From positions 281,253 through 345,252 of the forward strand of contig KQ965761.1 of the NCBI GenBank assembly GCA_001574975.1: a DNA stretch of 64,000 bases, in the 5' to 3' direction. This document shows positions 16,691 to 28,800 of the stretch, in pieces. Source of the DNA: Gonapodya prolifera JEL478 (Eukaryota > Monoblepharomycota > Monoblepharidomycetes > Monoblepharidales > Gonapodyaceae). Positions within the stretch are counted from its first letter, which is position 1. Each line of letters opens with the position of its first letter. Both the position numbers and the translations under genes were made by a program. A model generated the notes under the pieces. The model was not told the origin of the DNA, did no database searches, and saw only the letters and a list, made by a program, of their open reading frames with translations.

Positions 16691-18541
16691 TCACCGTTGA
16701 CGCACGTGCCGGCATAGAAACCCTCGGGGCTTCTCCACCTCCAGCGTTTGCCTGCGAATCTCAAAATAGACCGCTGTGATCATGACGATTGCCATGCAGC
16801 TGCTCGCGAACCACGTCCACAGGCTCGGCGCGTAGTTGGGTGCGTCCCACGAGGGGAACAGGAAGGGTCCGATGAAGTAGGCAAGAGCGTTGCCGAGAAG
16901 TACGACGGCGGATCCTAGTGCGGACGAGGTGGATCCTGTGATGTGGGTTATAGACCATTCGTAGTTGGATTTCAAAGTGAGGTGTGAGAGACGTACCTGC
17001 AGCTGAATTTGAGCGATAAGCCCAAATGACTGGGAATGACCACACTTCTGCTCCGGTGAAAGTTGCAAACAAGAAGCGGACAACTGTGGGAGATGATAAT
17101 GACGAGTTCACATTGTAGCTCACATGCGGTGTGTTGCGACCTGCCGGTCTTCTTCAGTGAGATATGTCGATGGGGAGTGGGAAACTCAGGAAGAGCAAAG
17201 AAGGCGACAACACCGATGATGACGGCAGGGATTCCTGCACCGGCAACTCGTGAGATGTCTTATCCAATTTTGGGCTTCAATAATTCGAATGGCATACCTT
17301 CGAGGATAAAGAGCTGTTCGATTTAAGAAAAGTGAGAGCAACAAGATCAACGGCTGTTGAGATGAATAATGATTGCCGACCAACTACTTCCAACGCACCC
17401 ATTGCCATGACTTCAATCCCGCAGCGCCGTTCATATGATCGATTGCAACAGCAAGAAGTCCAGACCAGCCACCGCATTGCATAGAAAACGGCCAAACGAC
17501 TAGCTCGCTCCTACCTACAGGAAGTGTCAAGAAGTATTCTTTGATCTCTCAGCAAGTTGACTCTGCCGTACCTCTGGAAGATACCAAAATGAGAAGTAAA
17601 AGACAACACCAGGCCTGCGACGGCAGTATTGTGAGTTTTGAGATAGTTGAAACCTAATCAAATGACCATCTCACAGAAGTCCTGCCTCCGCCACACCTCT
17701 AATCCAAGTAGAATAAAACTGAGCGAATAATAGGCGGAAAAGTTGACGCTGGGAAACGCACCAAGGAAAAATCTTGCCACCATAAGCCAGGTAAAGTTGG
17801 TGACAAACGCTTCTGCAATGACGACAGTGCCCCAGCTGATGAAGCGCGTATGAGCACTTTATTAATGGACGCTGTTGGATGTGGTCTAAACTCACGTAAC
17901 CATGATTCTCGCAAGCCACACGCGCGCGGAGAACTTCTTGACCCTTTGCGTCATGGCAATCACAGCTAGAGCACATATCACGGTTGTTCATCAGAGAAGA
18001 GGGCGGGCTCACATGAAATTGCTGGGAACGTCAAGCACAAACATGCCCGCGGCGAAAATAGCAGTTGCCCCTTCAAAATGAACCACAGATTTCGTTCAAG
18101 ATCTTCGAGTTAACCATGCCAAGAATTTCTCACAATTGAATTGATTCCCCACAAGACCAAGCGAGTTATTGATTGAGTCAGGTGTGTTCTGTTGAAGAAC
18201 AGTCGCATTCGCGAGGTTCACGCGGTCGATGAACTATTCGCAAGACATTCGTGCTCAGAAACAAAAATGCCACATGCTTCGCCCATGTCCACGACGATTC
18301 GTGCAGGAACGTCTAACTCACCGCGAGGAGCAACATGAAACCGGTGAGCAGGACTAGCAAGACATCCAGCTTTCTGACAAGCCGCTTTTCCACTTCGGGA
18401 TCTTCAGGAATTGAAAGTTTGAGGCAACGATGGTTGGGTGTAGAAGGTCACGTGGGGTCGCCTCACCCCAGTCTTTTTCGATGGGTGACATCCTCCCATC
18501 GTCGCAATGGCCTTTTCCGCATATGTGTCTTCCTTAGACAT
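16691..18541 (-). pseudogene. MFS transporter, internally deleted copy
   Basis: Tandem paralog of the gene at 19142-21632 (allantoate/nicotinate-permease type, ACS branch of the MFS). Matching exons are clear: EVEKRLVRKLDVLLVLLTGF, IFAAGMFVLDVPSNFM, VVRFLFATFTGAEVWSFPVI and a C-terminal block ending EVEKPRGF. About 570 bp that encode the middle loop and roughly three helices in the intact copy are missing between about 17090 and 17130. A single-base difference also breaks the frame just before that point (EFPTP... against EFPHSPSTYLTEE). Exon 1 reads in frame only from an inner ATG at 18491. A transporter lacking these helices should not work, so it is probably a pseudogene. Full splicing has not been tested. 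Confidence 0.6.
17848..18078. repeat. 231-bp tract shared with 20941-21171
   Basis: Read by eye, this tract matches 20941-21171 at all but one position (18054 g against a). It covers exon, intron and exon of the MFS gene. Flanking sequence of the two copies is clearly more diverged. This is the signature of recent gene conversion between tandem copies. Confidence 0.85.
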
Positions 18542-19141
18542 GTTTGGTGGTCGTGGTGGCGTCGCTGAGTTCTTTTTATCGTTTCGTTTTGAAACCTGTG
18601 CCCCCGGGCTCCTTTGGAGTTGCCCTGGAGAGTCCTGAGAACCCTGTCGTGCCCCTCTTGGCGATGATGCGAAGAAAACGATTGATCTGGAACAAAAACA
18701 CGCACAAAGAAGATGAGCATATTTGCGCGGAGTTATATGTGTGTAGGAGGGACACGGATGAGGGACAACTAAATCTTGAGTCGCTCGGTCTTGGCACCTC
18801 TCGGGAAAATGGAAATTGAATTTGTTGAAGCAGTCCTTGACGAACTAATCACAGTAGTAGCAGTGTGTGTGGATAGACTCTGTTGAGCTGTAAGTTTGGG
18901 GGGGGGGGCGCGGAAGAACAAGCATCAAGTGAAGATGACACTTCAGGCATCTACTGACCCTTTACTGAGACGCCTCCTTCTCACTTTCGCATGAACTTTT
19001 AATGTCTCATCCGTTTTGCGTTTTTCACACTTATAGTTATATATAAATCGCTTCCGTGTCCATTTTTCATTGATAACAAGGCGTTCCTTCCAACACTTAC
19101 AAGCACATTATAAAAACAAAATCGAAATATGCACCCGCCCC
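18542..19141. other. Intergenic between MFS copies
   Basis: Promoter side of the upstream-shifted copy and 3' side of the intact one. An 11-base G run sits at 18898-18908. No ORF is supported. Confidence 0.45.
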
Positions 19142-21632
19142 TCACACCTTACTGGGTGGAGCGCTCGGCGCCGTCCGCCAGAGCAACCCGAGGGGTTTCT
19201 CCACCTCGAGCTTTTGCCTGCGAATCTCAAAGCTGACTGCCGTGATCATGATGAGCGCCATGCAATTGCTCCCGAACCACGTCCACAGGCCGGGTGTGTA
19301 GTTGGGTGCGTCCCATGACGGAAAGAGGAAGGGTCCAACAAAGTAGGCGAGAGCGTTGCCGAGAAGCACGACGGCGGATCCGAGAGCGGATGAGGTGGAT
19401 CCTGTGATGGGGTGTTGCAGACCGTTTGTAGTCAGTTTTCACATTGTAACGTCTGGCGGTATGAGAGACACACCTGCCACTGAGTTGGCGCGATAGGCCC
19501 AGATGACGGGGAATGACCATGCTTCTGCAGCAGTAAAGGTTGCGAACAAGAAACGGACGACTGCGAAATTCGATTGGTGGTCAGGACGAGACATTCGTGA
19601 TCTCCAACCGTGAATGGGTGTGATTCGAACCTGTTGGAATTGAATCGGGCCTCAAAGAGCCGATTCCGGTGATCAAAGAGCTGAAAGTCGCGATGGAAAG
19701 CGGGAACACAATATGCCAGTACCGTTCTCGGGTCTGAGATGGTGGGACGATGCGTCAAAGGTTGTGAGCGATTGCAACGATGGCAGACGGCAACTCAAGT
19801 TCCTTACAAAGTCTGAATGCAGTCCGTTTATGATGGCCCCAAGGAAAGCGAACCAGTTGAAAGGGATGGAGAGAAGATTAATCTGGACAGACGAGGTGAA
19901 CCCAAGCCCTCTGGAAAATGTCGCAAGGATTGGTACATCGTCACAATTTAGAGTCACCGAACACAACGAACCTGATGACTGTGGGAATGAAGGTCGTTCC
20001 CGAGGCAGCTGGCATCGCAGCAAAGAAGTATGCGAAGAAGAAGAAGTAGGTAAGAGGGTTCGTGGCGTCCCGGCGGAAGGCGGCCCAGTCAAAGTCCTTA
20101 TCAGTGCTCTTTGGGGCGGCAGGAGGCCTTATGGGTTGATGAAAGTAAGCATCACAGAACTCATCAAGCCCCCGCCGCTGCTTACATGCGCATTATGGCG
20201 ATTCTCCGCTCCTCTTCAGTAAGGTATGTGGATGGGGAATGGGGAAACTCGAGGAGAGCGAAGTAGGCGACGACACCGAGAATGATGGCGGGTATTCCTA
20301 CCGAGGGATACATGAGATATTCCTGTCACAGGCGCCATGGCTAGAGCACGTAATATACCTTCGAGGATGAAGAGCTGTTGACACGATTACCAAGCGAGAC
20401 ACCGAGTCCCGCGGCGACGGGGAAGGACTTTGCGTAAATTATCGGACGGCACGTGACTTTGCACAGTGTTGCACTCACCCATTGCCACGATTTCAATCCA
20501 GCAATTCCGTTCAAGTGGTCAATTGCAATCGCAAGAAGTCCGGACCAGCCACCGCCAAATGGTTGCATTGAATAGAAGATTGCCAATCGTCCGGCTCGCT
20601 CCTGCACGGAAGGGTTTAAGGTCGTTGGCTTGGATTAATGGTGAATGACAACCTTACCTCTGGAAGATACCAGAATGAGAAGTAAAAAACGACGCCTGGC
20701 CTGTGACGAAAGTGTTGTGAGATAATGTGACAGAATGAGACGAGACGCTATGTTCGTAGACTCACAAAAGCCCTGCCTCTGCCACACCTGTGAAACAACA
20801 ATCAGTTGTTATAGTGGAAAGAAGCAGTCACAGTTGTCGCTCTGGAAAACTCACCGAGGAAGAATCTGGCCGCCATAATCCCGGAAAAGTTCGTAACAAA
20901 AGCTTCCGCAACGACAACAATACCCCAGCTGATGAGGCATGTATGAGCACTTTATTAATGGACGCTGTTGGATGTGGTCTAAACTCACGTAACCATGATT
21001 CTCGCAAGCCACACGCGCGCGGAGAACTTCTTGACCCTTTGCGTCATGGCAATCACAGCTAGAGCACATATCACGGTTGTTCATCAGAGAAGAGGGCGGG
21101 CTCACATGAAATTGCTGGGAACGTCAAGCACAAACATGCCCGCGGCAAAAATAGCAGTTGCCCCTTCAAAAGAACAACAGTTTACAATCAAGGTCTCCGG
21201 CTTGACGGAGCCAAGGATTTCTTACAATTGAATTGATTCCCCACAAGGCCAAGCGAGTTGTTGAACGAGTCTGGTGTGTTCGGTTGAAGAACAGTCGCAT
21301 TAGCGAGGTTCACGCGGTCGATAAACTATTCCCAAGAGATTCGTGCTCAGAAATTGAATCGCCTCGTGCCTGCGACAATGTTCGCGACCGTCGGAACGCC
21401 GATCTTACCGCGAGGAGCAACATGAGACTGGTGAAAGGAAGGAGTAAGACATCCAGCTTTCTGACAAGTCGCTTTTCCACTTCGGGATCTGTGGGATTCG
21501 GAAGTTTAAGGTGGCGATGGCAAAGCGGGAAAGAAGATCATGAGCCTCACCCCAGTCTTTCTCGTGGATGGGCGTCATCTTTTCATCGTCCACGACGGAA
21601 TTTTCCGCGGGTGCACCTTCTTCGTTGGACAT
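19142..21632 (-). CDS. MFS transporter, allantoate permease family
   Basis: Multi-exon gene starting MSNEEGAPAENSVVDDEKM. Conserved blocks in order: DPEVEKRLVRKLDVLLVLLT, DRVNLANATVLQ, GNQFN, IFAAGMFVLDVPSNF, WGTVVIAEAF-type helix, FWYLPEER-type region, YLTEEERRIAIMRM, a loop, then FDWAAFRRDATNPLTYFFFF, NLLSIPFNWFAFLGAIINGL, RERYWHIVFPLSIATFSSL, VVRFLFATFTAAEAWSFPVI and LLGNALAYFVGPFLFPSWDA. This is the 12-helix pattern of the fungal anion:cation symporter (Dal5/Tna1) branch, which takes up small organic anions, vitamins or ureido compounds at the plasma membrane. The substrate cannot be assigned. The exon count was not fully resolved. Confidence 0.72.
20941..21171. repeat. 231-bp tract shared with 17848-18078
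   Basis: Partner of the near-identical tract in the broken MFS copy. It includes an intron, so selection on protein alone does not explain the identity. Confidence 0.85.
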
Positions 21633-22325
21633 CGTCGACAAGAGCGTATGATGGCGTGCAGACTTGTTCTGGACCCTTCTCCCTGTTTACAAGTTGGGTG
21701 AGAGTTGCCTATCCATACGGGTATTAAGCACCAAGCTAACCACTTGAAAACGAAAAAAATTCGCCGAGAGTGGTGAGTGTTCCTTGCGATATTCAACGTA
21801 TTTTATTTCTTTATTGGGAGGACAAACATGGGAGACAAATGTGGGGGCTGTTTGCCTCCGGGTCACCGGGAACCAGCGGATCTGGTCTCGTTGGAAGTGG
21901 CCGAGCTTCATCGCGCGGATAAAGGCGGTGAACCCGCATGTCTCCGCTTCCGGTTGGCGTCATTTCTTTGGCGAAAACGCCATCGTAAAATGAACAGCAG
22001 TGTTGGAGTATAATTTTATTTGAATACGGCTCTTCAAGTGACTGCAATCCAATACTTGGCATTTTCTAAGTCCTTTCGCGTTGTTATGAACCTCGGTTCT
22101 TTAGCGCTCGCTTTTCTCATCTCCGTATTGCAATTGATATCCTTTATTCGGACCATGAATTGCAAAGCCCGCTGGGAATCTCACCTACTGCACAGTTGTA
22201 ATCAATTGCTGGGCATTTTTACTATGTAGAGAGAGGTGGGAATGGGTTTTCTTTCTATTCCTCTGGGAGCGGGGTGAGTTGTGTGTTTCTAAAGTTGGAA
22301 GTAGCAACCTCAAACCTCAAACGCC
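21633..22325. promoter_or_regulatory. Divergent promoter region MFS / IFT88
   Basis: 693 bp between two divergent starts. Small ORFs occur at 21777-22062 on both strands but have no recognisable sequence. I make no gene call. Confidence 0.4.
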
Positions 22326-25300
22326 ATGCCATCAACATCCCATCTAGCCTCCAATGCGTCCCTCCTCGGCTCTCAGCGGTTTCCAAGCGGTGCAATCCCC
22401 GCGTCTCCACCGCGTTTCACCGACGACGAAGATGACATTTACTCATTCGCGCCAACCGTGAGCACTCGCCCCCTTTGTCATTCCGCTCCACTAAGAGGGC
22501 TCACAAATCGGATATTTGCTCTTCCTAACTAAGGCTCGCGATGCGTTCGACAGAACCGCCTTCAGAACGTCGGCTGGGAGGACTGCGGGAGGAGTACCAA
22601 TGACGGCGCGTTTGCCCACCTCGTACGCCGGCGGAGCTCGCCCCGTGACATCAAACCGTGCAGCAGGATATACTTCTAAGACCCGTCCCGGTCAGAACGG
22701 GCTGGCGGCGTTCGCGCTTGCTTCAACTGCACGGGAAACTTCAAACTCGACCGTTCTTCCCCTGGACGGCTTCGGAGCGGAGATGACTCCCGAAGATCTT
22801 ATACGGGTCGCTGAAAAAGGAGTGTCGGCTTTGTTGGATGAAAGCGTCTCCATGGCAGCTGACGGTGACCTCCGTGGCGCCCTCGAGAAATGCAAAGAAG
22901 CCTCCCGCCGCGAACGTGCTGCCGCCAAGCAACGCGAGCGTGCTGGTATCGCCGAGCCCAATCTAGACCTCACCTACTGCGTTCAACTCACTCTCGCGGG
23001 ACACTACCAAGCTCTCGGAATGTACCCCGAGGCGCTCCAAGCATACACCGTCATCGTGCGCAATAAGGCGTTCAACCAGAGCGGCAGGCTACGCGTAAAC
23101 ATGGGAAACTGCTACTTTGACCAGCAAGACTACCCGCAGGCGATCAAGATGTACCGAATGGCGTTGGATCAGATTCCAAACGTTAACAAAACAGTTCGGT
23201 ACGCTGACTTCTTCAATGAAGCTACCGCGGAACTTAACAGCCACAAGTGATTGAACTTAAGAAACTTTTTGTTCCTCCTCAATTTGTTAACACAGTGTGA
23301 AGATCGTTCGCAATATTGGAAATGCGTTCGTCAAACTCGGTCAATACGCCGACGCCCTCACCTCGTTCGAGACAGTCATGGACCAAGGACCTGACACCCA
23401 AAGCGGTGCGTACCCCCCGTCATTCCTTTGCTCTTCTCATCGTTATCCATTCTACTCGGGCCTCCCAAATCAACCTACGAACAACCTCCCTCACCAGCCT
23501 TCAATCTTCTACTATGTTGCTTTGCCTTGGGGGACCGTGACCGAATGCGCAAAGCCTTCACTCAGCTGGTCTCTGTGCCACCGCCCCAGGTCGAGCCTGA
23601 GGATGTGCAGCTGGAGCAGAGAGCTGCCGGCGCAGCCGAGGGGGACGGAGGAGTCGGGGAGGATTTGCTGGGGACTTATGCAAGGGAGAAGTGAGTCGGG
23701 TTCATTTTGTTGGCAAGAGATGTGATAATTGTGACAAATTTTCCGCCACATTCGGCTTCCAGACGCACCTCTCTCACACGCCTAATTGTTCTCGCTGCTC
23801 GACTCATTGCGCCCCACGTAGGCTCGACATTCGCCGAGGGCTTCGACTGGTGCTGCGAGGCTATTCGTGGGTCTTTGCATGGGTCTTTGGAGGGTGAGCT
23901 TGTGATTGCAAAAGCGGTGCAGTACATGAAGGCACGAGAGTTCGGAAAGGTAAGGAGCAGAAAAGGGCGATGGGGGAGCACAACGAGTAGCAGAGCTTCA
24001 CTGATACCCTTTGGCATGGATCTAGGCTGTATCGTGTCTGAAGTCACTTGCTCGTTCGGACCTCCCCCTCGCCTGCGCCGCCGCAACTGACCTGGCATTC
24101 GTGCATATTCTTGAGGGAGACCTACGGGAGGCCGAGCGCTGTGCGGAGCTGGCGGTGGAGAAGGACGCTTACAGCGCTAGGGCAGCGAACAACGCAGGCG
24201 TGGTTGCGTTCTTAAAAGGTAGGTTCAAGGGTTTTCTGTCACATCACCCGTCAAACCCAGTGCAGTGACTGAAATCGGTATGCCTAGGTGACCTCACGAT
24301 GGCCAAATCAGCCTACAACAGAGCACTTTCGTGTGACTCGGTGTGTATTGAAGCCCTGTTCAACATGGGCCTCGCCCTCAAGTCGTCTGGCGAAATGGAC
24401 CAAGCTGTACAGTGTTTCTTGAAGCTGCACGGTATGGTGAGAAACTCACCAGAGGTTATTTGGCATGTGGCGGATTGGTGAGTCTGGGGCGATGGTGCAT
24501 GATTCATCTCTGGCTGACGTGCTTTTCAAGCTACGAGAAGCTTGGAAACGCCGCCTCTGCACTCGAGTGGTATAATGTTCTCATCTCGGTCAGCCCCTCG
24601 GACCCATCCGCTCTCTCCTCACTTGGGCGACTTCACGAGCAGCGCGGGGATCTTGTCCAAGCCATGCATTATTTCTCTGAATCACACCGATACCACCCTT
24701 CGGACCCCGATGTTGCGTCTTGGCTTGGTGCGCGGTATGTGGAGCAGGGAGCATTCGAGAGAGCCGAGGGGTGTTTCCGGAGAGTCGGTGCTGCAAGGCC
24801 GGATGACGCCAAGTGGGCGCTGGCGATTGCTGGGTGCCGGAGGATGGGAGGGAACTTGGGAGCAGCGAGGGAGGCGTATGACGCGGTGGCTGAAAGGTGG
24901 CCTGATAACACGGAATGTGAGTGGTCATACTTTGGACGACGGTTTTCAGCCACTGGAGATGCTGACCGTCTCAAATGTTCAATCTCAATGAAGGCCTTCG
25001 GTTCCTTGTCCGCATTTGTACCGATATGGGACTCGTCAAGGACGCCCAGCAGTACTCAGAGCGACTGGCTCGACTGGAATCATCTGGCACGGTCGGTGCT
25101 GGAGATCAGCAAACTGTCCAAGGGTCGGGTCTCGGAACTGGATTCAATGTTAGCAACACCGGCAGACGAGCTTCTGTAGCGAAATCTTCGACACCCATAG
25201 AACGAGGTGAGTTGCGTTGTCCATAAATTATGTCGATAAGCCGAAAAGTTTTCAACACTTTATATCACACCTTGTAGCGGCATCTCCTGCGCGTCGCGGC

Positions 25301-25375
25301 TCTGTCTCATTTGCTGCCGCCACCGCCGAAGTGGACGACACCCTTCATGTGGTGGACGATCTCCTTCCAGTGTGA
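22326..25375 (+). CDS. IFT88: Intraflagellar transport protein 88
   Basis: Ten exons (22326-22457, 22534-23198, 23296-23405, 23498-23690, 23763-23949, 24026-24218, 24288-24477, 24531-24916, 24994-25206, 25278-25375) give 788 residues with all phases consistent, close to the usual size. IFT88 is a TPR subunit of the IFT-B1 core that carries cargo to the tip of the growing cilium. Diagnostic stretches: RPVTSNRAAGYTSK, MYPEALQAYTVIVRNKAF, RLRVNMGNCYFDQQDYPQAI, YRMALDQIPNV, AARLIAPHVGSTFAEGFDWC, CFLKLHGMVRNSPEVIW and LRFLVRICTDMGLVKDAQQY. The C-terminus ends in the acidic VDDLLPV typical of the family. Its presence implies a flagellated life stage. Confidence 0.95.
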
Positions 25376-25862
25376 CGTTGCGACAATGTTAAGTTTGTAG
25401 AATGTTCCCTGCGCATTATAATGCAACAGTTTGTCCCCTTTTATCCCCGAACGTAAGGCAGAATGAGAATGCCTTTCTATTGTTTTCTACCCATGTTGAG
25501 GCCGTGCTGAGGGGAGACCCGGTCGCGCGCCAGTCCCGGCCTTGTGCTCAGCGATTACTGGTACAAAAACGGAAACACTTCAGCAACTTTTCCATTGAGC
25601 TGGGGATATTCGACTTCACGTTTCCCCTCGATTCATAATTTTGCGTTTTGGTTTCAACTTAGGGATCGAGCCTCCCAGCCACAAACTCGACTCGTTCCCT
25701 TCCATCTCCCTGATATCAGTGGAAGGACGCGCTGCGCGACGCCCGTCAACGCTCACGTTACTCACGCCCAACCAGTTTCGCCTGTCGCTTCTGGTGCAAT
25801 CGCGTCACTAACCGCGGGACATCCTTATTTCGGCGCACCATCTACCACCATCTCACCAGAAT
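25376..25862. promoter_or_regulatory. Upstream region of Ca2+-ATPase
   Basis: 487 bp between IFT88 and the ATPase on the same strand. No gene seen. Confidence 0.4.
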
Positions 25863-28800
25863 ATGGCAGCTAAGAAGGAGCAGAATGGAACTGCTGGGGA
25901 TAGCGGCGAGCATACGGGTCCGTTTCCATTTTCGGCTGAGGTGTGTCACCCTTTCCCTTGCGACGTCACAATGAATGCCGTTCATGATCCAAACCATCCG
26001 ATTCTGTACTCGACACCTTTCTTACCTACCGAAGAAACTCCAACATTTATTTGATCCAAAATCCACATCAAAACTTGAAGAACTTGGCGGAGTCGAAGGA
26101 CTATGTCGTGGATTGAAAGTTGACCCATCCGTCGGTCTCTCAGCCGATGATGGGCACACACCCCTGGCCTCTGTTGCTGTTGGAGGTACTACTGGTTCAT
26201 TGGACTCGACACCACTCGTCGGTGACACGGGTGTTTCGTCTGGAGCACATTCCGCCGCCTTTGCCGACCGAATATCTGTATTTGGGCGGAATGTCTTACC
26301 GGAAGCGAAGAGCCAGACGCTTATTCAACTTATGATGTGAGTTCGATTTTCAAGTCTTCCCGTTCCTGTGTGCTGCCCTTGCTAATACAACCTGCGAAAA
26401 CGACAGTGCCGCTTTCCAGGACAAAATTCTCATTCTTCTCACGATAGCAGCGTTAGTATCGCTCGCAGTTGGTCTCTATGAGGACCTTAGCCCCAGCCGT
26501 GATCCGACGGAGCCTCAGATTCACTGGAGTGAGTTTTGTATTGTGCAGTACTCTTCGTTTCGCAGCTGGACACGATCCCCTCGATTTTCTTGCCCCCAGT
26601 CGAAGGTGTCGCTATTATTCTCGCCGTTCTCATCGTCGTGCTTTCCGGCTCGATAAACGATTACCAAAAGGAAAAACAATTCCGTGCGCTCAACGCCAAA
26701 AAGGATGACCGGCAGGTCAAACTATTCCGCTCCGGCGCCACCCAACTTGTATCTGTGTACGACATCGTTGTCGGTGATATTTTCATCCTGGATCCGGGCG
26801 AGGTCGTGCCTGTTGACGGTGTGCTGGTCCAATACTCCAACCTTAAATGCGATGAGAGTGCTGCCACAGGAGAGTCCGACGCTGTGAAGAAAGGTCCACA
26901 AGACCAATTTGTGATTTCGGGAGGAAAAGTGATCGAGGGAGTTGGAAGATGCGTGGTGTGCGCAGTTGGAGAGCATTCATTCTTTGGGAAGACAATGCTG
27001 GGATTGAGAACCGAGGCAGAGGATACTCGTGAGTGGTGGACACAACTGATGCAAAACTTTTGTGCCCTAAACTTGGTCATCGCTCAAATCGCAGCTCTGC
27101 AAGCGAAGCTTGACAGTCTCGCAGGAAAAATCGCAAAAATGGGCGCTTCCGCTGCTCTTCTGTGAGTTCGCACGATCGATTTTGCCTCGTTTCAACAGTA
27201 ACCACACACGCAAACACGCAGAATGCTTATTGTTCTCATCCTCAAGTATGTCATTACCGTCGTCACGAACGAAGGTTTCGGGTCCAACTGCGTCGCACAA
27301 GAGTGCGCCACCGAGGCTATCGCCCGTGTCGTCAATATTGTCATTTCTGCTATCACCATTGTTGTGGTCGCTGTGCCTGAGGGGCTTCCCCTCGCTGTGA
27401 CCCTTGCTCTGGCTTTCGCCACCACTAGAATGCTCAAGGATAATAATTTGGTCCGGGTGTTGGCGGCATGTGAGACCATGGGTGGTGCGACCACAGTGTG
27501 CTCGGATAAGACTGGAACGTTGACGCAGAATAGGATGACAGTGGTCAAGGTTCGGGGTACAATTCGAAACGAAGAGGTCTAACCCTGACCCTATGCATTT
27601 CTCACAGGGTGTTCTTGGTCGCCATGCGCACTTTGCAGGTGACATCGAAATCAAAAGCCTCCGGGCCCGCCTCCGTTCCACAACCGTATCGCCTGGTGCT
27701 TCTACCGGTATATTTCCACGTCCTCTTCCCGGTGAAGGCCTCCTGGACGTTTTTCTTGAGAGCGTGGCTGTCAATTCGTCGGCATTCGAGGGTATGGAAA
27801 ACGGTGTTCGAGCGTTTGTAGGGAGCAAGACCGAAGTCGCTCTGCTGGATTGGGCGGAGAAGGTTGGAGGGAATGTGGATTTCAAGGTGAGGAGATAGTA
27901 ATACGGATTTTCTCCCGGACAGCTTTAATTGATGTGCTTGCCATAGGCGTACCGCGATGCTGCATGGAAGGAGCAAGTCTGCGTATACCCTTTTGCTTCC
28001 GAACGTAAATCGATGGCGACCATTTTCAAGATCGACCGGAACAGCAAGCAGCCAGCCGAACCCGAGAACAAAGGAAAGGGCCGCTACTTCTACCGTGTCT
28101 ACATCAAGGGCGCCTCGGAAATTGTCCTCAGATACTGCTCGCACGCTGCACTCTTGCCTCTTTCTTACACAACACCCATAGATCATGAGAAGGGACCATA
28201 CATCGGAGAAGACCCAAAACTTGCGGGCGGATCTGTTGCACCTTTGGATGAGAAGGCAACCAAGGATTATATCAAATTGATCACATCGTATGCTGATCAG
28301 TCACTTCGAACCATTTGTTTGGCGTACAGGGACATCGAGGAGGATGAATTCGATGCCCTGGTAAAGGGAGAGATCCTCGCGGCCTACCGAGCTGAGGACG
28401 CGAAGTCAAAGGCGGAAGAGCGAAAAAGCATAGACCGAAACCCCGACGTTGATATTGCCCTGGAGCTTGGCGTCGAACCTGAATCGCTTGGTTTGTCCCC
28501 GATGAGCCCCGTTGATGCTCCTTCAGACGACGTTGCCGACCCAGACTTGAAGGAACTGCTGTCGAGCAATGCTGCTTTGGACATCTTGTGCCACCACTCA
28601 TGTGTTTGCTTGGGCATTGTGGGGATTGAGGACCCCCTGCGACCGGGTGTCACCGAGGCGGTAAAGGACTGTCAGAACGCCGGTGTTATTGTCAGAATGG
28701 TGAGTTCCACTGGTGTCCCTTCAGCATTGTTGGGAAAGAGAAACGATAACATTTCTTCGCTGACAGGTTACCGGAGACAACATTTCGACTGCCAGAGCGA

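Noticed and set aside
18898-18908. Run of 11 G
   Set aside because: Simple homopolymer in an intergenic region. Possible sequencing slip, no functional sign.
21777-22062. Small ORFs on both strands in the MFS/IFT88 promoter region
   Set aside because: Short, overlapping on opposite strands, no recognisable sequence and no splice partners.
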